Source of the DNA: Bacteroidia bacterium
Lineage (GTDB): Bacteria; Bacteroidota; Bacteroidia; Cytophagales; Cyclobacteriaceae
NCBI GenBank assembly: GCA_030425425.1
Contig: JAUIAO010000034.1
Coordinates: 1 to 64,000, forward strand
Reading direction: 5' to 3'
DNA: 64,000 nucleotides
Below are positions 34,929-44,305 of this stretch, in pieces. Position numbers and translations under genes: made by a program. Under the pieces are notes generated by a model that saw only the letters and a program-made list of their open reading frames with translations, was not told where the DNA came from and searched no databases. The stretch's first letter is position 1. Every line of letters starts with the position of its first letter.

Positions 34929-36167
34929 ATGGTTAACTACACAGAACATACTTTGCCGAATGGCCTCAAAGTGATTGTACACGAAGATCAGAACACACCA
35001 TTAATTTGTCTGAATCTTCTTTATAAAGTCGGTTCAAGAAATGAAAAACCTCACAAAACAGGTTTTGCGCATTTGTTCGAGCACTTGATGTTTGGGGGCT
35101 CTAAAAATGTTGAAAACTTCGACGAGCCACTTCAAGCTGTTGGTGGAGACAACAATGCCTTTACCAACACAGACATCACCAATTATTACATTACTATTCC
35201 AGCAGAAAATGTGGAAACGGCTTTTTGGTTGGAGTCAGATAGGATGTTGAGTTTGTCATTCGACCCTGAGGTACTGGAAGTACAGCGAAAAGTGGTCATC
35301 GAGGAATTCAAACAACGTTACCTGAATCAACCATATGGTGATGTATGGCTGAAGCTGAGACCTGTGGCATACCAAAAGCACCCATATCAATGGCCAACGA
35401 TCGGCAAGGAAATCAGCCATATTGAGGAGGCTACAATGGATGATGTGAAAGACTTTTTTCAGAGTCATTACAACCCATCCAATGCCATCTTGGTGGTAGC
35501 TGGCAATATCACAGAAGAAAAAGCTTTGGAACTTACAGAAAAATGGTTTGGCCAAATTGCCGGAAAACCATCCAATTTGAATGGCATTCCAAAAGAACCA
35601 ACCCAAAACGAAGCGAGGTTCTTGGAAATAGAAGCCAATGTACCTTCTAATGCCATTTATAAAACATATCATATGCCCGGTCGAGTTGGAAAAGCTTATC
35701 ACGAGGCAGACTTACTCAGTGATGTATTGGGACGCGGTAAATCATCTATTTTTTATGAAGAATTGGTGAAAAAAGACTCAGTTTTTTCTAATCTATCAGC
35801 CTATGTAACGGGTAGTTATGACCCAGGATTATTAGTGATCTCCGGTCATTTATTGCCAGGTGTGGAGATGAAAGTGGCGGATGAAAAGATTCAACAGATC
35901 ATTAGCAAATTGGACATGCTGATCGAAGATGAGCTCGTAGAAAAAGTGAAAAATCAGGCAGAAGCTACGACTGTATTTGCGGAAGTTGATTTACTTAATC
36001 GAGCCATGGGACTGGCGTATGCTTCCTTTTTGGGTGACACCAATCTGATCAATGAAGAAATAGAAATGGTGAAATCTGTCACGAAAGAAGACATTCTCAG
36101 AGCTGCTTCACAAATGCTTCGTCCGGAAAACTGCACTACACTTTATTACAAATCCTCAAATAACTAA
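34929..36167 (+). CDS. M16 family zinc metallopeptidase
   Basis: A 412-aa pitrilysin-type peptidase starting MVNYTEHTLPNGLKVIVHED. The inverted zinc motif is HLFEH (H48, E51, H52), with the distal acidic cluster EEFKQR. The frame is open for 65 codons upstream, but these show no family features and a -7 box (TAATTTTG, 34912–34919) lies there, so the inner ATG is chosen. No signal peptide is visible from this start, so location is uncertain. It is followed by ispF after 2 bp, implying one transcript. Confidence 0.9.
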   Translation: MVNYTEHTLPNGLKVIVHEDQNTPLICLNLLYKVGSRNEKPHKTGFAHLFEHLMFGGSKNVENFDEPLQAVGGDNNAFTNTDITNYYITIPAENVETAFWLESDRMLSLSFDPEVLEVQRKVVIEEFKQRYLNQPYGDVWLKLRPVAYQKHPYQWPTIGKEISHIEEATMDDVKDFFQSHYNPSNAILVVAGNITEEKALELTEKWFGQIAGKPSNLNGIPKEPTQNEARFLEIEANVPSNAIYKTYHMPGRVGKAYHEADLLSDVLGRGKSSIFYEELVKKDSVFSNLSAYVTGSYDPGLLVISGHLLPGVEMKVADEKIQQIISKLDMLIEDELVEKVKNQAEATTVFAEVDLLNRAMGLAYASFLGDTNLINEEIEMVKSVTKEDILRAASQMLRPENCTTLYYKSSNN

Positions 36168-36169
36168 AT

Positions 36170-36655
36170 ATGAAACCCAATATTAGAGTCGGATATGGAT
36201 ATGATGTGCACGCTTTGGCGGAAGGCGTGGACTTTTGGATCGGAGGCATCAAAGTGCCACATACGCATGGCGCTTACGGTCACTCTGATGCCGATGTTCT
36301 CATCCATGTAATCTGCGATGCTTTGCTAGGAGCCGCAAACATGCGTGATATTGGATTTCATTTTTCGGACAAAGATCCTCAGTACAAAGGAATTGATAGT
36401 AAAATTCTACTCAAAAGGGTAGTCGAGCTGATTGCTGAAAAGGGGTACGGTATTGTGAATATTGATGCAACAGTCTGCCTGCAAAGACCAAAACTCAGTC
36501 CACACATTGAAGCTATGAAGCAGACCCTTGCAGAAGTGATGGATCTTCCGTTGGAGGATGTAAGTGTGAAAGCCACTACTACTGAGAAACTTGGTTTTGT
36601 TGGAAAGGAAGAAGGCGTTTCAGCGCACGCGGTTGCATTGATTTATAAAAAGTAA
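36170..36655 (+). CDS. ispF: 2-C-methyl-D-erythritol 2,4-cyclodiphosphate synthase
   Basis: IspF closes the cyclodiphosphate ring in the non-mevalonate isoprenoid pathway. The 161-aa protein has the metal-binding DVH (D12, H14) in GYGYDVHAL, the second segment GHSDADVLIHVICDALLGAA, and the C-terminal KATTTEKLGFVGKEEGV. It lies 2 bp after the M16 peptidase gene. The MEP pathway is therefore likely in this organism. Confidence 0.97.
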   Translation: MKPNIRVGYGYDVHALAEGVDFWIGGIKVPHTHGAYGHSDADVLIHVICDALLGAANMRDIGFHFSDKDPQYKGIDSKILLKRVVELIAEKGYGIVNIDATVCLQRPKLSPHIEAMKQTLAEVMDLPLEDVSVKATTTEKLGFVGKEEGVSAHAVALIYKK

Positions 36656-36753
36656 TGAGTCGATAGTCGTCAGACAATAGTGAATAGTTATCAGTCTCTG
36701 ATCCACAAATTATTTCTAAACAGAACGGTGGACTAAAAACTATTGACCATTAA
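36656..36753. other. Convergent spacer with ATAGT-type repeats
   Basis: The spacer between ispF and the M28 gene contains GATAGTCGTCAG, AATAGTGAATAGTTATCAG and later ACTATTGACC/AACTATT on the other strand. The same AGTGAATAGTT word occurs in the spacer at 13395–13473. No gene is seen. Confidence 0.35.
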
Positions 36754-38214
36754 CTATTTTTCATCCACCTTCACCCTGTTTTCTCTATTGGCAAGTTCCC
36801 AGGCGGTGTAAAATATGAGTTGCGCGCGCTTTTTCATCAGACCAAATTCTATTTTATCAATCGTGTCTGTTGGTCTATGATAGTCATCGTGTGAGCCATT
36901 GAAATAAAAAATCACCGGCACTCCTTTCTCTGCAAAATTGTAATGGTCTGATCGGTAATAATACCTGTTCGGATCATCCTCTGCATTGTAGGTATAGTCT
37001 AAGGCTAGTTTTGTGTAGGTTTTGTTCACTTTTTCAGAGATTTCGTGAAGCTCCGAGGATAGTTTGTCCGACCCGATCAGATAAATGTAGTCCGGCTCTA
37101 TTTCATGGATGGGATCTATCCGACCCACCATATCAGCATTTAAGTTGGTCACAGTATTCTCTATAGGAAACACAGGGTGATTTGCATAATATTCACTGCC
37201 CAGCAATCCTTTTTCCTCTCCAGACACAGTCATAAACAGGATGCTTCTTTCTGGTCGATAACCTTTCTCTGCAGCGATGGCAAAAGCCTGGGCAATTTCC
37301 AAAACTGTACTGGTTCCCGAGCCATCATCATCAGCACCATTGTATATCTCTCCTTTTTCATCTATGCCCAGGTGATCATAGTGAGATGTGATTACCAGCA
37401 CTTCCTCTGGCTTCTCAGTGCCCTCAATATATCCTAGCACATTCTCCGCTATGATTTCCTCCACAAGTTGATCTGAATTGATAATTACACGGGCCTTATT
37501 ACCAACCCCACTTGCTCTCAAAGAGTCATAACCCAGATCAAAAATCCATTCCGCCAGAGCCGGATCACCAAAAATAATTTTAGGTTCATTCGCAGATTCC
37601 AGAGCCAGTTTCGATTTGCTCAATCGTTTCTTATAAAATCCGATCAGGTATCTGAAGTATTGTTGATTGTTGATGATCACCATGACACCTTCAGCATCTA
37701 GCTCCTTCACTCCTTGTGTCACTCTTTTCCAATCATGCAATTCTGGGCTGTTGAAGGCGACAAACTTTCCGCTGAGATCCATATTTTTTAATTGATCTAT
37801 CGTTTTCACTCCCAGAAAAAGAATATCGGCATATTCTTCACCGATGGTTTCGCTATTTGAATACATCAGAAAGTCTTCAAAATTTTGTTTTTGCTCACTG
37901 CCTTTTTTCATATAAGCTGTGACATAATTTCTTTTGTTCAGTGGGTATGTCTGGAAAAAAGAAAACCCAGAAGGAGTCTCAACTACAGGCTGAAGGCCAA
38001 AAGATTCAAATTTTGCCGCTATAAACTGAGCAGCTTTTTTCTGACCGGGTTCGCCAGTTTCTCTCCCTTCCAAACTATCTGCAGACAATACGGACAGGTA
38101 AGACTCAAGGTCTTTTTCCTTGATGGTTTTCGCAAATTTGATGGCCTGTTTGTCCTGACCGTAAATTGTTATTAATCCTAGAAATAAGAATGAAAAAACA
38201 ATATTTCGTTTCAT
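36754..38214 (-). CDS. Exported M28 family aminopeptidase
   Basis: A 486-aa zinc peptidase with signal peptide MKRNIVFSFLFLGLITIYGQ. The two-zinc site is visible in SHYDHLGI, NGADDDGSGTS, SGEEKGLLGS, LNADMVG and RSDHYNFAEKGVP. The stretch between about 110 and 240 is an inserted PA-like domain common in this group. It would trim peptides in the periplasm or outside the cell. It is a single gene converging on ispF. Confidence 0.93.
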   Translation of the reverse strand: MKRNIVFSFLFLGLITIYGQDKQAIKFAKTIKEKDLESYLSVLSADSLEGRETGEPGQKKAAQFIAAKFESFGLQPVVETPSGFSFFQTYPLNKRNYVTAYMKKGSEQKQNFEDFLMYSNSETIGEEYADILFLGVKTIDQLKNMDLSGKFVAFNSPELHDWKRVTQGVKELDAEGVMVIINNQQYFRYLIGFYKKRLSKSKLALESANEPKIIFGDPALAEWIFDLGYDSLRASGVGNKARVIINSDQLVEEIIAENVLGYIEGTEKPEEVLVITSHYDHLGIDEKGEIYNGADDDGSGTSTVLEIAQAFAIAAEKGYRPERSILFMTVSGEEKGLLGSEYYANHPVFPIENTVTNLNADMVGRIDPIHEIEPDYIYLIGSDKLSSELHEISEKVNKTYTKLALDYTYNAEDDPNRYYYRSDHYNFAEKGVPVIFYFNGSHDDYHRPTDTIDKIEFGLMKKRAQLIFYTAWELANRENRVKVDEK

Positions 38215-38340
38215 GCTTTGACGCTCAATTTTTACTTAAAGAAATGATAAAACTAATTGACTAAAGAGAATAACTATCTGAGCGGCAAAATGTGTATTTG
38301 GAGTGCTCTGGTGTGAACATTTTTTATGAACAAATCATTT

Positions 38341-38348
38341 TACATTTG
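38341..38348 (+). promoter_or_regulatory. -7 box before gcvP
   Basis: TACATTTG is an exact TAnnTTTG match and ends 31 bp before the gcvP ATG. The -33 element is not clear. Confidence 0.45.
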
Positions 38349-38379
38349 CAGCAAAATTTTCAAATAGACCACCATACCC

Positions 38380-41238
38380 ATGACCATCGATTTGACAGAA
38401 AGAGTAGCGTTTGAATCTCGTCACAACGGCCCCAATGCTGACGAACAACAGGAAATGCTCAAAGCTCTGGGAGTAAACTCGCTAAATGAGCTCATGCATG
38501 CCACGATTCCTGATGAAATATTCCTCAGTAAGCCCTTAAACCTACCCGAACCACTCAATGAATATCAGTACATCCAAAAACTGAAAAAGACCGCCAATCA
38601 AAACAAAGTTTACCGATCATTTATTGGTCAGGGGTATTATAATACGGTAGTACCTGCGGTGATTCAGCGTAATATTCTTGAGAATCCAGGCTGGTATACA
38701 GCTTACACTCCGTATCAGGCAGAAATCGCACAAGGCAGACTGGAAGCGTTGATCAATTTCCAAACCATGGTGACAGACCTGACGGGTATGGAAATCGCAA
38801 ATGCTTCGCTACTGGATGAAGGAACCGCAGCAGCAGAAGCGATTGCTATGCTTCACGCCATCAGACCTAAAACCAAAAAGCAAGCGAACAAATTTGTGGT
38901 GGATCGTCAGGTTTTTCCACAAACCCTGGAAGTATTAAAAACCCGAACCAAACCTATTGGAATAGAACTGGAGATCGGTGATGCGGATACTGTTGATTTA
39001 ACAGATCCTGAATTGTTTGGGGTAATGATGCAGTACCCTGATAATCTCGGCAGTGTAACTGACAGAAACAACTTCGTTCAGGCAGCTAAAGATCAGGAAA
39101 TCGGCATTGCAGTTATTACTGACTTATTGAGTCTTTGCCTCCTCACACCTCCAGGTGAATGGGGAGCTGATGTCGTGGTTGGTACTTCTCAGAGATTGGG
39201 TGTGCCAATGGGGTACGGAGGTCCACATGCGGCATTTTTCGCTACGCTAGAAGCTAACAAACGACACATTCCGGGTAGAATTATTGGTGTATCTAAAGAT
39301 GCAGAAGGCAATCCGGCTTATCGAATGGCTCTTCAGACTCGCGAACAGCATATTAAGCGAGAGCGAGCCACTTCCAATATATGTACAGCTCAGGTGCTAC
39401 TAGCTGTCATGTCCGGTATGTACGCCGTTTATCACGGTCCACGTGGGTTGAAGAAAATAGCACAAAGAGTGCATGGGCTGGCAGTTACTGTAGCAAGATC
39501 ATTGGAAAAAGCAGGAATTGAAAACTTGAATAATCAGTATTTTGATACACTTAGGTTTGAACTCGAAGCAGAAGAAATAGAAAAAATAAAGAGTACTGCG
39601 GAATCTAAGGAAATGAACTTTCGCTACACTTCCGATAGTGTGATGATTTCTTTTGATGAGACCAATATTCCAGCTGATGCAAGAGATATTGTTGCAGTAT
39701 TTGCCGAAGCATTGGATAAATCGATTCCAGAAATAGAAACAGAGATAGTCATTACCTACCCTGAGGGTCTCCAGCGAACTTCTGATTATCTGACTCACGA
39801 AGTATTCAATCAGTTTCAGAGTGAACACGAAATGCTTCGATACATGAAGCGACTGGAAAACAAAGATCTTTCTCTGGTACATTCCATGATTTCTTTAGGC
39901 TCTTGCACCATGAAACTCAACGCCACCACGGAAATGATCCCGGTGACATGGCCCGAGTTTGGAAATATGCACCCATTCGCTCCAATAGAGCAAGCGAAAG
40001 GATATGATACTTTGATTGCTGAGTTACATGACTGGCTTGCGGAGATCACAGGATTCGATTCAGTTTCTTTCCAGCCAAACTCCGGTGCACAGGGAGAATA
40101 TGCCGGACTAATGACCATCAGAGCATATCACCAGGCAAATGGCGATCCTCAGCGTGATGTTACGCTCATCCCATCATCTGCACACGGTACCAACCCTGCC
40201 AGCGCAGTAATGGCCGGCATGAAAGTGGTGATTGTAAAATGTGACGATCATGGAAATATTGATTTGGAAGACTTAAGATCCAAGGCAGAACAGTTCCATG
40301 ATTCGCTTTCGGCGCTCATGGTGACCTACCCATCTACACACGGGGTATTCGAAAAGAGCATTGTAGAAGTATGCAAAATCATCCATAAGCATGGCGGGCA
40401 AGTTTATATGGATGGTGCCAATATGAACGCTCAGGTTGGATTGACATCACCGGCTATGATAGGTGCTGATGTATGCCACCTAAACCTTCATAAAACATTC
40501 TGCATTCCTCACGGAGGAGGAGGACCAGGCATGGGTCCTATTGGTGTGGCCAAACACTTAACTCCTTACCTACCGGGACATCAGGTAGAAGGAATTGATG
40601 AGGTGAATGTGAGTAGTGCCCGATATGGGAGTGCGAGTATTTTACCGATCTCTCATGCATACATTGCGATGATGGGTGGTGAAGGTTTGAAAAATGCAAC
40701 GGAAGTGGCGATTCTCAATGCCAACTATATTGGTCATCGACTCAAGGATCATTTTCCTATTCTCTATACCAATGTGATGGGCAGAAACGCACATGAATTG
40801 ATTATTGATTGTCGGGATTTCAAGAAAAGCGGTATTGAAGTAGAAGATATTGCCAAACGATTGATGGACTATGGATACCATGCTCCGACGGTTTCTTTTC
40901 CAGTTGCGGGCACACTGATGATTGAACCTACAGAAAGTGAAACTAAGTCTGAGCTGGACAGATTCTGCGATGTGATGATCTCTATCAAAGAGGAAATCCA
41001 GGAGGTGATTGATGAAAAAGTGGATAAGTCTAATAATGTATTGAAGAATTCTCCACACACCTATCGAACCATCATGGCAGATGAGTGGACTTTACCTTAC
41101 AGTAGAGAAAAAGCTGCCTTTCCACTTCCAGAGTTGAAATTCAATAAATTCTGGCCATCAGTGAGTAGGATAGATAGCGCTTATGGGGATCGAAACCTCA
41201 TGTGTAGCTGTGTACCTGTAGAAGAATACGAACACTAA
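38380..41238 (+). CDS. gcvP: Glycine dehydrogenase (decarboxylating), P protein
   Basis: GcvP decarboxylates glycine and loads the aminomethyl group on lipoyl-H protein. The 952-aa chain is the fused form equal to GcvPA plus GcvPB. The PLP lysine is in NLHKTFCIPHGGGGPG (about K704). Other family segments are SFIGQGYYNT, GTSQRLGVPMGYGGPHAAFF and PNSGAQGEYAGL. It is a single gene with its own -7 box and terminator; gcvT and gcvH are elsewhere. GlyA in this window supplies the other half of the glycine–C1 cycle. Confidence 0.98.
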   Translation: MTIDLTERVAFESRHNGPNADEQQEMLKALGVNSLNELMHATIPDEIFLSKPLNLPEPLNEYQYIQKLKKTANQNKVYRSFIGQGYYNTVVPAVIQRNILENPGWYTAYTPYQAEIAQGRLEALINFQTMVTDLTGMEIANASLLDEGTAAAEAIAMLHAIRPKTKKQANKFVVDRQVFPQTLEVLKTRTKPIGIELEIGDADTVDLTDPELFGVMMQYPDNLGSVTDRNNFVQAAKDQEIGIAVITDLLSLCLLTPPGEWGADVVVGTSQRLGVPMGYGGPHAAFFATLEANKRHIPGRIIGVSKDAEGNPAYRMALQTREQHIKRERATSNICTAQVLLAVMSGMYAVYHGPRGLKKIAQRVHGLAVTVARSLEKAGIENLNNQYFDTLRFELEAEEIEKIKSTAESKEMNFRYTSDSVMISFDETNIPADARDIVAVFAEALDKSIPEIETEIVITYPEGLQRTSDYLTHEVFNQFQSEHEMLRYMKRLENKDLSLVHSMISLGSCTMKLNATTEMIPVTWPEFGNMHPFAPIEQAKGYDTLIAELHDWLAEITGFDSVSFQPNSGAQGEYAGLMTIRAYHQANGDPQRDVTLIPSSAHGTNPASAVMAGMKVVIVKCDDHGNIDLEDLRSKAEQFHDSLSALMVTYPSTHGVFEKSIVEVCKIIHKHGGQVYMDGANMNAQVGLTSPAMIGADVCHLNLHKTFCIPHGGGGPGMGPIGVAKHLTPYLPGHQVEGIDEVNVSSARYGSASILPISHAYIAMMGGEGLKNATEVAILNANYIGHRLKDHFPILYTNVMGRNAHELIIDCRDFKKSGIEVEDIAKRLMDYGYHAPTVSFPVAGTLMIEPTESETKSELDRFCDVMISIKEEIQEVIDEKVDKSNNVLKNSPHTYRTIMADEWTLPYSREKAAFPLPELKFNKFWPSVSRIDSAYGDRNLMCSCVPVEEYEH

Positions 41239-41256
41239 GATGATTTATCAATCAAG

Positions 41257-41282
41257 GCACAAGTGAAAGCTTGTGCTTTTTT
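41257..41282 (+). terminator. Terminator of gcvP
   Basis: GCACAAG (41257–41263) pairs with CTTGTGC (41270–41276) around a 6-nt loop, followed by six T. It begins 18 nt after the stop. Confidence 0.82.
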
Positions 41283-41325
41283 GTGTTTTAGAGTCAATAA
41301 ATATGGGAGTTGACTCCCACCCGAA

Positions 41326-41907
41326 TTACGTTTTCGATTGTTTTAGATGTGCAAACCTGAAACAGTCCACAGTGTGATCATTCACAAGCCCAGTCGCTTG
41401 CATGTGAGCATATATCGTGGTGGAGCCCAGAAATTTGAAACCGCGTTTTTTAAGGTCTTTTGCCAGGAGGTCAGACTCAGCAGTAGTCGCAGGGACTTCT
41501 TCCATGCTTTCCCAGCTCCCTACTTTCACCTGATTATCCACAAACTGCCAGATGTAATTGCTAAATGTGCCAAACTCGTTTTGTATTTCAATAAAACGCC
41601 TGGCATTATTGACGGCAGCAGCAATTTTCGCTTTGTTTCGGATAATTGCCGAGTTCAGCGTAAGGGTCTCAATTTCAGCTTCTGAATATTCAGCGACAGC
41701 CTCTACTTCAAAATTTGAAAATGCCTCCCGATAACCTTGTCTTTTTTTCAGAATGGTACTCCAGCTTAAGCCCGCCTGAGCACTTTCTAATATCAAAAAC
41801 TCAAAATGAACCTTGTCGTCATAAACGGGAACTCCCCATTCTTCATCGTGATATCTGATGTACGCATCGAAGGTATTTTCGGCCCAATGGCACCTTTTGT
41901 TGCACAT
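41326..41907 (-). CDS. tag: DNA-3-methyladenine glycosylase I
   Basis: Tag excises 3-methyladenine from alkylated DNA. The 193-aa protein opens MCNKRCHWAENTF. It keeps the zinc-ligand set of the family: the N-terminal cysteine, the histidine in YHDEEWGVP, and the C-terminal LVNDHTVDCF. The pocket segments ESAQAGLSWSTILKKRQGYREAF and IIRNKAKI are intact. It follows the cyclo-ligase gene on the same strand after 52 bp that contain a hairpin. Confidence 0.96.
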   Translation of the reverse strand: MCNKRCHWAENTFDAYIRYHDEEWGVPVYDDKVHFEFLILESAQAGLSWSTILKKRQGYREAFSNFEVEAVAEYSEAEIETLTLNSAIIRNKAKIAAAVNNARRFIEIQNEFGTFSNYIWQFVDNQVKVGSWESMEEVPATTAESDLLAKDLKKRGFKFLGSTTIYAHMQATGLVNDHTVDCFRFAHLKQSKT

Positions 41908-41937
41908 ATTTTGATATGATCAATTTTGTAAACAAAG

Positions 41938-41956
41938 ATTGAATAAAATATTCAAT
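41938..41956 (-). other. AT-rich hairpin between cyclo-ligase gene and tag
   Basis: ATTGAATA (41938–41945) and TATTCAAT (41949–41956) are perfect 8-bp arms with a 3-nt loop. It starts 4 nt after the cyclo-ligase stop on the minus strand. Pure A/T-rich stem and no T-run make a weak terminator or an operator equally possible. Confidence 0.4.
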
Positions 41957-41959
41957 ACT

Positions 41960-42547
41960 CTATACAGAGGTGGAGTCACAGTCAATAATCTGGTGTGGCG
42001 TTACACAAAAGTTCAAGTTGATGTCATGTGGTTCTGCAAAGCTAAAATGATCAAATACAGGTCCCAAAGTCAATCCTACCTTCCAAACTTTGGGGTTCAT
42101 TCCGGATAGCAATCGGTCATAATAGCCTTTTCCATAGCCAATTCTGTTGCCAGTCCTGTCTGCAGCCAATAATGGAATCAACACCATATCTACTTGAGCC
42201 AGGTTAGCTTGTTTTCCGTTTATTGGCGTAGGTATTCCAAATTGGTCATTTTCAAATTCCAGCGAATCATCATCCCAAAAATGTGACATTGTTTGCCGCT
42301 GAAAGTCAGTGGCAGATAAAACCGCACGAACATTCAGTTTTCTCATCGCTCCAATTATTGGCCAGGTATTTACCTCACGGTTTTTTTCTATGGGTAAAAA
42401 GGAGTGTACACAGTTGACTTTTTTCTCCACGACTAACTGTGAAATATTTGTCAAAACTGACTCGTTTCTTTGATCAAATATTTCCCGATCTAAAAGCTTC
42501 CGATACTGAAGAATGGTTTTCCGAACGACTTTCTTTTGGCTTGACAT
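41960..42547 (-). CDS. 5-formyltetrahydrofolate cyclo-ligase
   Basis: A 195-aa enzyme converting 5-formyl-THF to 5,10-methenyl-THF with ATP. The N-terminal basic helix KKVVRKTILQYRKLL and the signature GNRIGYGKGYYDRLL are present. Its ATG overlaps the bshC stop by one base (TAATG), so both are translated from one message. It fits with gcvP and glyA, which also feed the folate one-carbon pool. Confidence 0.92.
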   Translation of the reverse strand: MSSQKKVVRKTILQYRKLLDREIFDQRNESVLTNISQLVVEKKVNCVHSFLPIEKNREVNTWPIIGAMRKLNVRAVLSATDFQRQTMSHFWDDDSLEFENDQFGIPTPINGKQANLAQVDMVLIPLLAADRTGNRIGYGKGYYDRLLSGMNPKVWKVGLTLGPVFDHFSFAEPHDINLNFCVTPHQIIDCDSTSV

Positions 42548-44106
42548 TACTCATCATGTAAAACATGGAATTGGTAATTGAACGGTTCAAACTTGTGAAG
42601 AATCAGTTCGATGAATCCTGGATTATTCAGATAGAAATTCAGGAAGTTGTCATGGCGCTCCTGCAGGCCACCACCAGGAAAGAGTTTCTCCTTGATGGTG
42701 TCTATCTGTTTCATTGCTGTTTCGTTGTTTTGCTCTTCGGCTTTTTTTAATCGCTTGGAAATATTTTCAATTGACTTGAGAGCCTTTGTGCTTTCGGCAG
42801 CTATAAACCCAACCAACGTGGAGTCAATGTCTTCAGCCTTTTTCTTCACTTTATCAAACACCTCACCTAGCTCACCGCGCTCGGCATAAAGATCATATTC
42901 ACTGTCAGCATGTTTCTGCAAGTATTGCTCTTTTATCTTGTGAGGTTCTTTAAACAAGTCCAGTGAAGTCAATTTCAGCTTCTGTACTTTTTTCTCCAGT
43001 GCCTTATTCACCACCATACTAAATACTCTTGGCATCAGTGCTGGAAAAAACACATTATGATGGTCAAAGACGTCTTTGAGCTGAAGCCAATAGGCAATCT
43101 CGGCAGGACCACCTACATATGCCAGGTTGGGCAAAATCACTTCCTGATAAACAGGTCTCATGATCACATTTGGACTGAACTTCTCCGGCTCATTCTTAAT
43201 CAGTGTTTTGATCTCACTTTCAGTAAAGCTCTTGTCGGTATTCAAAACCTGATAATTCTCTCCCTCTTTTACGATTCGCTCTCTGCTCCCGTTTTCCAGG
43301 TAAAAAAAGTTGATATCTCGTGAAAATGCCTGGTTTTTATAACCGGCCTCATCCAGTCTCTGAGAAGTTGCATTCACCAGTTCATTGGATTTTCCTTCCA
43401 GTACTTCTTTTTCAATGATCGGAGCAAACATTGATTTCAGTCTCCTGTCGTCTGCATCTAAGACTACTAACCCATAGCAACCAAATAGCTCATTCACATA
43501 ATAGCGAACCGAATCAGCGAGGTTATCAAAGTTCAGATATGCTTTTTCAAATAGCGCAACTTTTTCGGGGAGTTGGTCGATGATCGAGTTCAGTGAATGT
43601 GGCTTCATGCGCCCCACAGGACCCGTCTGCTCAGTTTCCCACTTATATTCCTTACCAAAGAGGTTGAAATGGCTTATTTCTTCCAGATCATGGTCTTCGG
43701 AGGCCATCCAATAGACAGGCACGAAGTTATAATCCGGATACAAAGTTTTCAGATGGTTACAGGTATTGATTACCGTAGCAATCTTGTAAATGAAATAAAG
43801 AGGCCCTGTGAAAATATTGAGTTGGTGCCCGGTGGTAACGGTGAATGTATTCTTGTCACTAATGCTGTGAAGATTAAACTCTAAAGGGTCGCAAGTCTCT
43901 AACGCACCATATTGGTCGGCTAAAACCTCGACCAGTTTCATTCTGCTTTCCTTCGACATTGGTCGCTCGGATAGCAGTTTTTCAAAATTTTTATCTGTAG
44001 GAAAAGTGGAGTAAAAAGGCTCGAGTTCCTTTTTTTGATTGATATAATCTATGAATAATGAAGAGTGACAATTCGCTTCTTCAAATTCTACAAAATCTAG
44101 TTTCAT
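42547..44106 (-). CDS. bshC: Bacillithiol biosynthesis cysteine-adding enzyme BshC
   Basis: BshC adds cysteine to glucosaminyl-malate as the last step of bacillithiol synthesis. The 519-aa protein has the family segment TTGHQLNIFTGPLYFIYKIATVIN (about 91–114) and VPVYWMASEDHDLEEISHF. A long coiled coil (about 400–480) precedes the C-terminal PGFIELILHKFEPF. BshA and BshB are not in the window. It is the first gene of bshC–cyclo-ligase and probably tag. Confidence 0.95.
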   Translation of the reverse strand: MKLDFVEFEEANCHSSLFIDYINQKKELEPFYSTFPTDKNFEKLLSERPMSKESRMKLVEVLADQYGALETCDPLEFNLHSISDKNTFTVTTGHQLNIFTGPLYFIYKIATVINTCNHLKTLYPDYNFVPVYWMASEDHDLEEISHFNLFGKEYKWETEQTGPVGRMKPHSLNSIIDQLPEKVALFEKAYLNFDNLADSVRYYVNELFGCYGLVVLDADDRRLKSMFAPIIEKEVLEGKSNELVNATSQRLDEAGYKNQAFSRDINFFYLENGSRERIVKEGENYQVLNTDKSFTESEIKTLIKNEPEKFSPNVIMRPVYQEVILPNLAYVGGPAEIAYWLQLKDVFDHHNVFFPALMPRVFSMVVNKALEKKVQKLKLTSLDLFKEPHKIKEQYLQKHADSEYDLYAERGELGEVFDKVKKKAEDIDSTLVGFIAAESTKALKSIENISKRLKKAEEQNNETAMKQIDTIKEKLFPGGGLQERHDNFLNFYLNNPGFIELILHKFEPFNYQFHVLHDE

Positions 44107-44305
44107 TTAATCTTTTTGGTTTTGTTCACCATCTGTCATTGGATAGTCTGACAAACGCAATGTCTATTTTTAGCTTTTTTACACGAATCGATGTTCTTTC
44201 AGTCTTTTAGGGGAATAAGACAAATTTAGTATCAACCATGATATTCCATGAATCGAACCGGATATTCAACACCATAAACGTTCCAATGTTCTGGATGTTT
44301 ATGAA

